Positions 56,902 through 64,000 of a stretch of 64,000 nucleotides of DNA are shown piece after piece; the stretch's first letter is position 1, and every line of letters starts with the position of its first letter. The stretch covers positions 14,781,243 through 14,845,242 of the forward strand of contig JAHCVI010000001.1 in the NCBI GenBank assembly GCA_019096155.1. The letters run 5' to 3'. The notes under the pieces are model-generated. The model had not been told where the DNA came from, made no database searches, and saw only the letters and a program-made list of their open reading frames with translations. Both the position numbers and the translations under genes were made by a program. The stretch is from Staphylotrichum longicolle (lineage: Eukaryota; Ascomycota; Sordariomycetes; Sordariales; Chaetomiaceae).

Positions 56902-58329
56902 TTAGCTTTCCCACGGTCCAGGGTCCCCTCGCTCGCGGCAAAGAGTTTTCAGATAGTCAGGAGGCAGCGCAGCGTAAGCTTCTCTATGTATCGCCCAAGC
57001 CCTCTCGTCATAGGCCTCCCTCTGCTTCTTGGTCAGTGCCTCCCACCTTGCCACCACTTCCTGGTACGCCAATCCCGTCCCCTCCGGTTGCTCGTCGCGG
57101 AACATCTCGAACCCCGTGATGATTTCCTTGAGCGTCAACCGCCTCTCAATGCCCTTCTTTGTCAAAGTTCCGAACCATAAGTAGTTCTCCATGCGGGTGG
57201 AGGGTGGCGTATTGGCTAGGGTAGACTCAAACTCGGCCCAGGCGGCGCGACGGGACGCTTCGGCACGGACGCGGTACGATTTCTTTTGCTCCTCGGGGAG
57301 GAAGTGCCACCCTGGCTGGACGTCAAGGCCACGGAGGTCTGTCTCATCCCTGAATATGGTGAAAGCGCCGCGCCGGTCAAAAGTCTTGGGCCAAGGCCCG
57401 TACCCAAACTCGTCATCAGACGAGGGACGAGGAATTGGCCTCGGCGGGCCAGGCCATTGGACAGCCCCTGGCCATCTTGGAGGTGGAGCAGGCGGGTAGA
57501 GATGGGCGGTGAGAGATCGGAACGAACCCGTGAGTTCCCTGTCGCGGGTAAGAAACTCTTCCTCAGTCACGTTGCCGCTTAGAAACTGCTGACGGTTGGA
57601 TTCCATCGAGTGCATGAGTTCAGCTTTTTGTTGGCGCACAGGCGGAGGCTCATCACGGAGGGCGCGTAAGATTGGATTAAAGCGTGTTGAGGCTGCCTGC
57701 ATGACCGCTCCGTCCATCCCCACCCGGTTCGACATGAGCGTCCAAGCTGCGCCGTAACCTGGCGAACCAAGCAACCCCATCATCCTTCCCATGAGGTAGG
57801 TGGGGTCGTCCTTGGGGTGAAAGGCGCGTTCTAGTAGCTGGCACTCCTCGTCGTTCACCTCCGTGTCGAACTGGCCGCGGCCTAGTGCATGCTTGGCCTT
57901 GGCAAAGAGCTCGCCGGCGGTGCTGAGGGCCCCGCCCGTTGCCTGTTGGACGTTGGCGCGCAGCACATCCGGCGGCGGCCAAAAGAGGAGGTCGTGTATC
58001 TCGTCGGTGGTGAGCGAGTCCGGACAGGCGAGCGCCTTGCCCGCGACGTCGCCGCGGGTGAGGAGGAGTTGTCGCTCCTCCTGCGTCAACTGGTCCTGGT
58101 GGTCCCGCGCCTTGACGTAGAGCTCCTTTGGAATACTTCCAGAGCCTGGCTCCTGCTCTCGTTGCCTCTGGAGAGAGCGCTCAATCGATGCTTCGAACGC
58201 GGCGTCGGCGCGCCGGATGGCCTCGGCGCCTTCCGATGTGTCGGAATCAACATCAATGTCGGGCCACTCTTCCTCCTCCCTCGAGCGTCTCGACTCAGGG
58301 GTTGAGTCAGCAATGGACACGTCTGCCAT
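56902..58329 (-). CDS. Protein with two HMG-box-like segments
   Basis: Single exon, 475 residues from ATG 58329 (MADVSIADSTPES). The N-terminal 75 residues are acidic and charged. The middle is helical with a Pro-rich link (PPAPPPRWPG). The C-terminal 170 residues hold two segments shaped like HMG boxes: GAFTIFRDETDL followed by WHFLPEEQKKSYRVRAEASRR, and GFEMFRDEQPEG followed by VVARWEALTKKQREAYDERA. Each shows the F-x-x-F-R-D-E start and W-x-x-L-x-x-(E/K)-x-(K/R) helix-2 core of the family. If correct it would be a DNA-bending or chromatin protein. No known paralogue is recognised, so function is inference. Confidence 0.75.
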   Translation of the reverse strand: MADVSIADSTPESRRSREEEEWPDIDVDSDTSEGAEAIRRADAAFEASIERSLQRQREQEPGSGSIPKELYVKARDHQDQLTQEERQLLLTRGDVAGKALACPDSLTTDEIHDLLFWPPPDVLRANVQQATGGALSTAGELFAKAKHALGRGQFDTEVNDEECQLLERAFHPKDDPTYLMGRMMGLLGSPGYGAAWTLMSNRVGMDGAVMQAASTRFNPILRALRDEPPPVRQQKAELMHSMESNRQQFLSGNVTEEEFLTRDRELTGSFRSLTAHLYPPAPPPRWPGAVQWPGPPRPIPRPSSDDEFGYGPWPKTFDRRGAFTIFRDETDLRGLDVQPGWHFLPEEQKKSYRVRAEASRRAAWAEFESTLANTPPSTRMENYLWFGTLTKKGIERRLTLKEIITGFEMFRDEQPEGTGLAYQEVVARWEALTKKQREAYDERAWAIHREAYAALPPDYLKTLCRERGDPGPWES

Positions 58330-59218
58330 CTGGAACTGGACCTGAAGTCTTGAGCCGATCCGGTCGTGGCGCGAGAAGATTAAGATCCCGCAAAAAACCA
58401 AATGCGGGCACAAACAGGTTCGGTGACAAGTGTTATTGTCTCGCAATTCCGGTGAATGTTGTGAACAGGGTTGCTAGGCCATGCGCCTGCGGGGAAAGTG
58501 AGGAGGAGAGGTAAGGCGAGGACCTTGTGTATTGTTAGCCTCCCCACTTAGATACTGTACCTAGATACCTAGGCTGTGCTAGGTAAGCGTCTCCTAAGGC
58601 CTGTCCAAGTTGATAGCGCGCGTTCCTGATTGTATCGCAGTGGCCACTGTGTACACTCGTTTCCCGCCGGTCTGCGAGACATCTCACATGGAGAAATCTC
58701 TCAACTTTGTGACCATGTCCTCGTTCACATCACTTTGTTCGCTTGTTTCTCCTCGGCTTTCTGTTTGTGCTGCTCAACCGGTAGTGGCTGCTCACTCACA
58801 CAACCCCGTGTCTCGACTTATGTTCGGGAGTCCTACACTGTCCCCTTCCTCAGCCCAGTTTTCCCTTCCAATGCCCGTACAACGTACCTAGGTACGTCGT
58901 CTTATACCTCGACATGGCCCCACTCGTATCCTGGACCGTAGGAGAAACTTCGTTCAAAAATTTCGGTAATCAGTAGAGATGTTCAAACTAATAATAGGTA
59001 GATTTCATCCCCACATAAGAGCTCCAGTTCTTATTCGCACCTCGTGGTGACCTATGCTAAAAATTACAAAGCAAGGAAGCGGAATGCCCGGCCTCTGATC
59101 GCTGACGTCATACCCAACAACCGCAAATGGTTAAAACAGTGGCTATTCCTGCCAAACAAATCGATGGAGAAGAAACTTAACATCCAACTACCTGCTGTAC
59201 TGAGTTATATCCGTCAAC
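58330..59218. other. Intergenic region with palindromic CCTAGGTA motifs
   Basis: No gene. Includes several copies of CCTAGGTA/TACCTAG-type motifs between 58557 and 58585, and the perfect palindrome CGTACCTAGGTACG at 58883-58896. Confidence 0.5.
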
Positions 59219-59721
59219 ATGAACAACCAACGAACCAACATCGCCACCCCCGGTACCGGAACGGCGCCAACTGTGCAGAGCAACGCCAACACATACTCTG
59301 ATTACCGCAACATACCAACTACCTCTACGACTTCATCTGTCCCAACTAGTACGTCCATCTCACTCCGTCTCCTTGTCGACAAGCAAACCGAGGTGCACTG
59401 CGTGCTGGACTAACAACGGCACCGTAGACACACAACAAAGCACCAGTGCGTCAGGAAACATCGGCGAGAAAGTTGGTGGCGGGGTGAAAGACGTCTTTGC
59501 CGGCATCCATGTAAGTACCTACCGTACCGCACAATGGCATACCCCATGAGAGCGTTCTTTTGACAGTGGCGTCATAGGGGGCTGGGGAGTCGTTGCGGGG
59601 AGGACTGAATGCTGCCGTCGACAAGGCATTTGGAACCGACGAGGGCCTAGCGAAAGATGATGCTATCGCGGCTCGGGGAGAGCGCGAGATGAGGACTGGG
59701 CACTTTACGAAGAATGCGTAA
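59219..59721 (+). CDS. Small conserved Gly/Thr-rich protein
   Basis: Exons 59219-59348, 59428-59510 and 59578-59721, introns 79 and 67 nt (GTACGT, GTAAGT; TAG acceptors), in frame, 118 residues. The N-terminal 45 residues are disordered (Asn/Thr/Ser). The rest is IGEKVGGGVKDVFAGIHGAGES, AAVDKAFGTDEG and REMRTGHFTKN, an amphipathic, Gly-rich helix type that recurs in small fungal proteins of unknown function. The perfect phase across three exons and the shared Gly-x-x-(V/L) pattern across the junction support the model. No signal peptide. Perhaps a stress-related hydrophilin-like protein; not proven. Confidence 0.75.
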
Positions 59722-60120
59722 GATATTTAGCAGCAATATACTGAAAGCAGAGTGATATTCACGTCTCGAAACGAAACGAAAGACGATTCAAAAACTCCCG
59801 TCGTTAAAGGAAGTCCGTTACATCGCCCGAAGGCAGAACGTGCACTCCTGTGGACATGGCTCCGACTTACCCGCACGCCCTTCCGACGAAGCGGGAGTAA
59901 ACAAAAAAAGCGAGAAGTTGGAATTTCCCATCCACAATGTAATACTACAGTGACCTTCGCGGTATTGTGATTGTACGATCTAGGGTGCCGGGGCGGGTCT
60001 TCTCCCTGATTTCTTCCCGCTGTTCGATTGCGATAACAGGACTGGCCAGAAGAGATATCAATCTTTGTCAAGTTTGCTTTGGAAGCGATCTCACCTTGCT
60101 ACGTCCACGACGCCCCTCAA
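59722..60120. other. Convergent intergenic region
   Basis: Between two convergent stops; no gene seen. Confidence 0.5.
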
Positions 60121-63100
60121 TCATAACTTCATCCTCGTCATCGGTCTCTGTTGCGCCCCGCCCTCCCCCCCCCCCCCCCCGTGCCACCATTTCTTCAGCC
60201 AGCCACCCAGCCAGCCAGAACCAGCGTGCCAGACAACAACATCACTGTCTTCCTGTGCCCCCTCCTCCAGAACAGTGTCAGAACCAGTGAGGTTAGCCGA
60301 GCCAGTCAAGTCGGTCTCGGAGACAGCCCTGGATATCTTCATTCCCCGCAGTATTTCGTTCGCTTGGAGAAGATCACTCCGTGGAACGGTCATCTTATCC
60401 CAGTTGGTTTCATCCAAGAGGAATCCTTGGATCCAAGCCGGAAAACAGCCATCCGTCATGTCTGCTCCAGCGGAAAGGAACATGACGGTGACGTCAACAG
60501 TATCCCTCGATTTCGCCCAAGCCGCGTAATCCAGCCAGGCCGCCCAGGGCGATTGAGTGTGTCCGGCACGCCAGCTTGGACCATTGACAGGCTGTGTGAC
60601 GTTTGGGTCGGTGCCAGAGGCAAGCAACAGGGAAATGACTGACTTTGACGGTGCCCACAGCTCGCTGGGATTGTGCTCGGCCAAAAAGAACAACAAATGC
60701 CGCCGTACAGCGTGCTCTAAAATGCAAAGACAGTCGCAAGAAACGCCTGGTTCATTCCAGTGCCCCTGGTTGAGCCCTTTGAGGTGTGTCTTCAAGTAGT
60801 TGACGGCGCCAAACTCGGCAGCAAGGAGGAGAGTCCAGTGGGTTATGGCCTCGCTGGGTCCTCGGTGCCCAGTGGATGTTGGGGTCTGTGGTAGCAGACT
60901 GATGCGTTTTCCCAGCGTCTCAATTATTCCTTCGACCGCAGGACCCATTCTCCAGAAGCTGTTAGAACGATCGGCGGGATCCTCAGCGTCAGCCCTTGCG
61001 CCCATCACGCCAGAATAGATCAAACAGTCAGACCAGGTTCCATGCAGAGGGGAGCCCAATGTTTGGACTCCCAAATATAGGCCGTAGAGTGAGAGGGCGG
61101 CTGAAACGCTGGGCCAAGATCTGTCGACTTGAAGGGATTCCAACTCCCACACTTTCTTGTCCTGCAAGAATTCGAATACAGACCTATGCATCCACACGAC
61201 GTGGCTGTCAACCAGGCGATCATGGCTGTGAAAGTCTGCAGCTGCACAGAAGCACCCAATTTCGGAGCGACCAGAACGGAGTTGCACCACCTCCAACAAC
61301 CCCCCACATCGACTCGTCAGCCATCCCGCAAATTCCTCACAAAGCTCACGCCTTTCTGCCGCCGAGACTGGTAGATAACCATTGGCGTAATGCTGATCAT
61401 CGCCAGAGTGTACGAGCATTGCAAGTCCGAACGTTGTGGGGTACTGGAGCATAAAGGTCCGTAGCTTGTCACCCTGAGGTACCGAGTCGAGCGCGTAGCA
61501 GACTCGCAGCATAAACGCGCCCTGTTCTCGATGCCGCTTGTCGACCTTTGAGAGCATCAGCCGGAACATGTCCTCCAGCTCCTGCGGCAGCTCCGCGACC
61601 CGGCGCTGAAGGTCTGCAATCTGATCACAGTCTGCAAACCCAGAGAGCAGCGACCGGCAGGCCAGCACCACCCACAGGAAGACGCCCGAGGACTTGTCCA
61701 CAAGCTCGTCTCGGAGCCTTTGAGCCTGGGCCGGATGTCGGGCGAGGAGCTTGCGCATATACTTGTGCTCGCCGATGATGTCGTCGACATACTTGGCAAT
61801 GTCTCGCCGGGTGAGGTCTTGCAGTCGCAGTCCGGGGCAGCCGTCAAACCCGGCGTTGCATTCGGGGATGTGCCGGCTGGAGACGACCACCTTGAGGCCC
61901 GGATTGGCGGTAAGGTTCTTGATGAAGGCTATGGCCTCCCGGTAGTCGCCAGTAAACTCGTCGAGGCCGTCGATGAAAAGGCAGAACTTGCCGAGTTCTG
62001 ACGACTGGGATCCGAGTATTTGAAAGGCGTGTCTCGTCTCGGTCAGGGCGGGCAAGATGACTTGGTCGCCCGGGTTGCGGCTCAACTCTTTCCACATGCC
62101 GGGGAGCGCTTTGGGTATGGCCGAGGGGTGCTGCGACAGGATCTGATGTAACAGAGCTCTTGAGAGTCCTTCCTGGGACTGCTGCTCAGGGGTCCCGTGG
62201 TACCAAAAAAAGAAGCTGGCTAGGTTATATGGTCCGCCGCCTGCCCACTCCAGCAGCAGGTCTTGTGTGCGCGGGTGTTGGACCAGTCGTTTCATCAGTG
62301 TCGACTTGCCACTGCCGGCTTTCCCAGACACCCAGTAGATGCCCTCCCCAGATCGAAGCCATTCTGAAAGGTCATCCCACTCATCGTCGCCCTTTGGCGA
62401 CTGGAGAGCCCAATCCATCGTCTCGGCATGGGCGGGTTTGACTTCATCCTCCCTTACTTTCATGGTCCGGAACCACAGCATGTCTAGGATTTTCTCCTGG
62501 CACTTCTTATCGATGGCCTCTTGGGCCGTGTCGGCAATGGCGTGCCTGTCTAGGCCAAGGGAGGCTTCGAGAACGATTTTCAGTCCCCGGAGATCCTGGA
62601 TGGATTGCAGGTCGCTTTGCGTCAGGGAGCTAGGGAAAGCAGCCGGGATGAGACCGTCAAGCTTTGTGGTGAAGTGTGAGAGGTCCTGGATCAGAGTCTC
62701 GAACTGCTGTTTGTCCCGGACAGCCCAGCGGAATTTGTGTTTTAGACTTGCATGTTCAGGGATCACTCTCCGCAAGCGTAGCTTGCCAAGTTCATGAGCG
62801 AGATGTTCCATCCGATGGCCGCTGATCGCCCGATGGGTGTTCTCTGGCGCGGCAACCGTCACGCGGCCGGAGCTGGCCAACTCTGATTCCTGGACGCTAA
62901 AAGTTTTGACGCCGTATTTGCTCTGCAGCTGGGAAGCGTCGCCCAGCACGGCGCGGATGCACCCGAGAGTCCGGAGAACGCTCTCTCTGGTTCCTCGCGC
63001 ATCCAGGCGAGGATCGTAATCAGTTCGAAGGAGACCGACGCGGTCTGCCCAGTGGAGGAGCATTGTTTTCTCGATGTCCAGTTTTGTGTCGAGAATTTCG

Positions 63101-63222
63101 TAGTCCCTGCCGAGGTGCGTCGAGTCGACGTAAAGGGAGTACAGATCGACGACGTCCTTGAAGGCCCCAATCAGGCCAGCCAGGCCGGCGGCGCCGAGGA
63201 CCAGCCCAGCCACCTCGGCCAT
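60121..63222 (-). CDS. HeLo-NACHT NLR-like protein
   Basis: Single exon, 1033 residues from ATG 63222 (MAEVAGLVLGAAGLAGLIG). Residues 1-230 match the HeLo (prion-inhibition/propagation) type: hydrophobic N-terminus, DVVDLYSLYVDS, LGRDYEILDTKLDIEKTML. Residues about 290-560 are a NACHT NTPase with Walker A GKAGSGKST (300-308), Walker B LFIDGLDEF (415-423) and a sensor-type KVVVSSRHIPE. The C-terminus has divergent ankyrin-like units (HWTLLLAAEFGAVNYL, VISLLLASGTDPN, VTVMFLSAGADM). HeLo domains in het-S and HET-LOP proteins insert in membranes and kill the cell on non-self recognition, so a heterokaryon-incompatibility or defence role is inferred. Near the end a run of 16 G codes GGGGG and is prone to slippage. 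Confidence 0.9.
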   Translation of the reverse strand: MAEVAGLVLGAAGLAGLIGAFKDVVDLYSLYVDSTHLGRDYEILDTKLDIEKTMLLHWADRVGLLRTDYDPRLDARGTRESVLRTLGCIRAVLGDASQLQSKYGVKTFSVQESELASSGRVTVAAPENTHRAISGHRMEHLAHELGKLRLRRVIPEHASLKHKFRWAVRDKQQFETLIQDLSHFTTKLDGLIPAAFPSSLTQSDLQSIQDLRGLKIVLEASLGLDRHAIADTAQEAIDKKCQEKILDMLWFRTMKVREDEVKPAHAETMDWALQSPKGDDEWDDLSEWLRSGEGIYWVSGKAGSGKSTLMKRLVQHPRTQDLLLEWAGGGPYNLASFFFWYHGTPEQQSQEGLSRALLHQILSQHPSAIPKALPGMWKELSRNPGDQVILPALTETRHAFQILGSQSSELGKFCLFIDGLDEFTGDYREAIAFIKNLTANPGLKVVVSSRHIPECNAGFDGCPGLRLQDLTRRDIAKYVDDIIGEHKYMRKLLARHPAQAQRLRDELVDKSSGVFLWVVLACRSLLSGFADCDQIADLQRRVAELPQELEDMFRLMLSKVDKRHREQGAFMLRVCYALDSVPQGDKLRTFMLQYPTTFGLAMLVHSGDDQHYANGYLPVSAAERRELCEEFAGWLTSRCGGLLEVVQLRSGRSEIGCFCAAADFHSHDRLVDSHVVWMHRSVFEFLQDKKVWELESLQVDRSWPSVSAALSLYGLYLGVQTLGSPLHGTWSDCLIYSGVMGARADAEDPADRSNSFWRMGPAVEGIIETLGKRISLLPQTPTSTGHRGPSEAITHWTLLLAAEFGAVNYLKTHLKGLNQGHWNEPGVSCDCLCILEHAVRRHLLFFLAEHNPSELWAPSKSVISLLLASGTDPNVTQPVNGPSWRAGHTQSPWAAWLDYAAWAKSRDTVDVTVMFLSAGADMTDGCFPAWIQGFLLDETNWDKMTVPRSDLLQANEILRGMKISRAVSETDLTGSANLTGSDTVLEEGAQEDSDVVVWHAGSGWLGGWLKKWWHGGGGGEGGAQQRPMTRMKL
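60165..60180. repeat. Run of 16 C (plus strand) in the NLR coding region
   Basis: Sixteen consecutive C on the plus strand code five glycines of the NLR tail (HGGGGGEGG). A change of one base would shift the last 20 residues only. Confidence 0.95.
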
Positions 63223-64000
63223 GGTCACAGATGGTGAGTAAAGGAGGACGCAGTGAATTGAAGATCGGTGGCAGATGCTTCTGACGAAGGACGGATGTTG
63301 AGACAGCGAAGCCGGTGATGCAAAATCCCGCCGGCCAGGAACTTGGAAGTTGAGGAGGTTGAGCAGGAGCTCAGCCACACAAGACCGCCTTTCTTGGCAT
63401 CACCAATGAGTGGTGAGGTGACTGCGACGACTGGCAGTGGCTGTGACGAATTCGGCCTGGCTCAGCAACCATCTGATTAGACCGCCATGCACCCCGCGAT
63501 CGGAAGCTCGCTCTCAAGCAAGCAACTTCACGGGACAAACCAGACACACTTTACCACGCAACATTAGCTCTACCTTAAAGACTAGTAATCAAGCACAAGC
63601 CTCGACTGTCCCAGGGAAGTAAGTACAAGCACCGACGTGTTTTCAAGCTATCTCTCATCTTCCTGGCCGAACCAAGCGTCCCACAAATATTAGGTACCTA
63701 GTTTGACACTCACGGGCCCAAGTGTGGCCCGAGATACATCACGGTCTCCCGGTTCCTCCGTCCTTCATGACATAGCAGAGTGTGACGATCTGAGACAGGG
63801 TTAATGAAACGCGGATATGCCTCCCTTCCTGGCCCAAGCGTACCAGACTCCTCCGAAAACCACAAATAGAACGAGAACTTTTCAGCCTCCTTTCAATCTC
63901 GAGATGTTTTCCGTACTTGCGTCCCCAAATCTCCGGAGAAACGTACACCGCAACCCTTGCCAACAAGACACCTTAGTAATCCCCGAAGCTACTCACTCAA
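63223..64000. other. Upstream region of the NLR-like gene
   Basis: No gene recognised. Carries one TAGGTACCTA palindrome at 63691-63700. Probable promoter of the NLR-like gene within the first few hundred bases. Confidence 0.5.

Noticed and set aside
1..64000. Repeat-induced point mutation of duplicated DNA
   Set aside because: No stretch shows the strong TA enrichment and stop-riddled former genes expected of RIP; the broken genes carry indels, not C-to-T changes.
1..64000. CRISPR arrays or insertion sequences
   Set aside because: No spaced direct repeats and no transposase-like frame seen; the organism is a fungus.

Overview
The window is nuclear DNA of a filamentous ascomycete fungus, most likely a GC-rich member of the Sordariomycetes. 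Evidence: most genes have several short introns of about 50-90 bp with GTRNGT donors and CTRAC-type branch sites; the ADP/ATP carrier and ribosomal protein genes are eukaryotic and fungal in form; and there are fungal-restricted families (SAT4/rhodopsin-like 7-TM protein, HeLo-NACHT protein, GPI-anchored cupredoxin, SUR7/PalI-like tetraspan). There are no operons, and genes lie on both strands. No transposon, CRISPR array or rRNA was recognised; there is one intron-containing tRNA-Gly(CCC).

Layout. 0.8-9.2 kb: tRNA-Gly, two coiled-coil proteins, a cytochrome-b5-like (MAPR) membrane protein and a secreted GPI cupredoxin. 10.6-13.5 kb: a divergent kinase and the centromere/Fanconi histone-fold protein CENP-X/MHF2. 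14.1-18.9 kb: mitochondrial ADP/ATP carrier, then a divergent ribosomal pair eS25/uS7, both with small deletions. 19.3-24 kb: GNAT acetyltransferase, short-chain dehydrogenase, F-box-like protein. 24-27.2 kb: 3.4 kb with no convincing gene. 27.3-28.7 kb: SAT4-type 7-TM protein.

29.3-49.0 kb is the unusual part. Three giant genes occupy almost 20 kb: a 2618-residue protein with an N-terminal metallo-beta-lactamase fold and a C-terminal DUF6603-like region (11 exons, fully in frame), and a divergently transcribed pair of about 1528 and 1318 residues with no domain I can name. A small tetraspan protein gene sits between them. None of the three giants shows a signal peptide or membrane segment. 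From memory, similar giant proteins are found together in bacteria, so a transferred or ancient multi-gene system of unknown function is the best candidate here for something undescribed.

49.8-55.2 kb: CHR-family oxyanion (chromate/sulfate) transporter, bZIP factor, a broken ankyrin gene and a TauD-type sulfonate dioxygenase, possibly linked by sulfur metabolism. 56-63.2 kb: a protein with two HMG-box-like segments, a small conserved disordered protein, and a HeLo-NACHT NLR-like protein with a 16-base G/C homopolymer in its coding end.

A cross-cutting observation: at least six genes (coiled-coil gene at 4.2-6.4 kb, eS25, uS7, SAT4 gene, both unnamed giants) carry frame breaks with the size expected for missing bases, several in homopolymers, while neighbouring genes are intact. 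The simplest reading is deletion-type assembly error, not gene death, and protein predictions here should be corrected for it.
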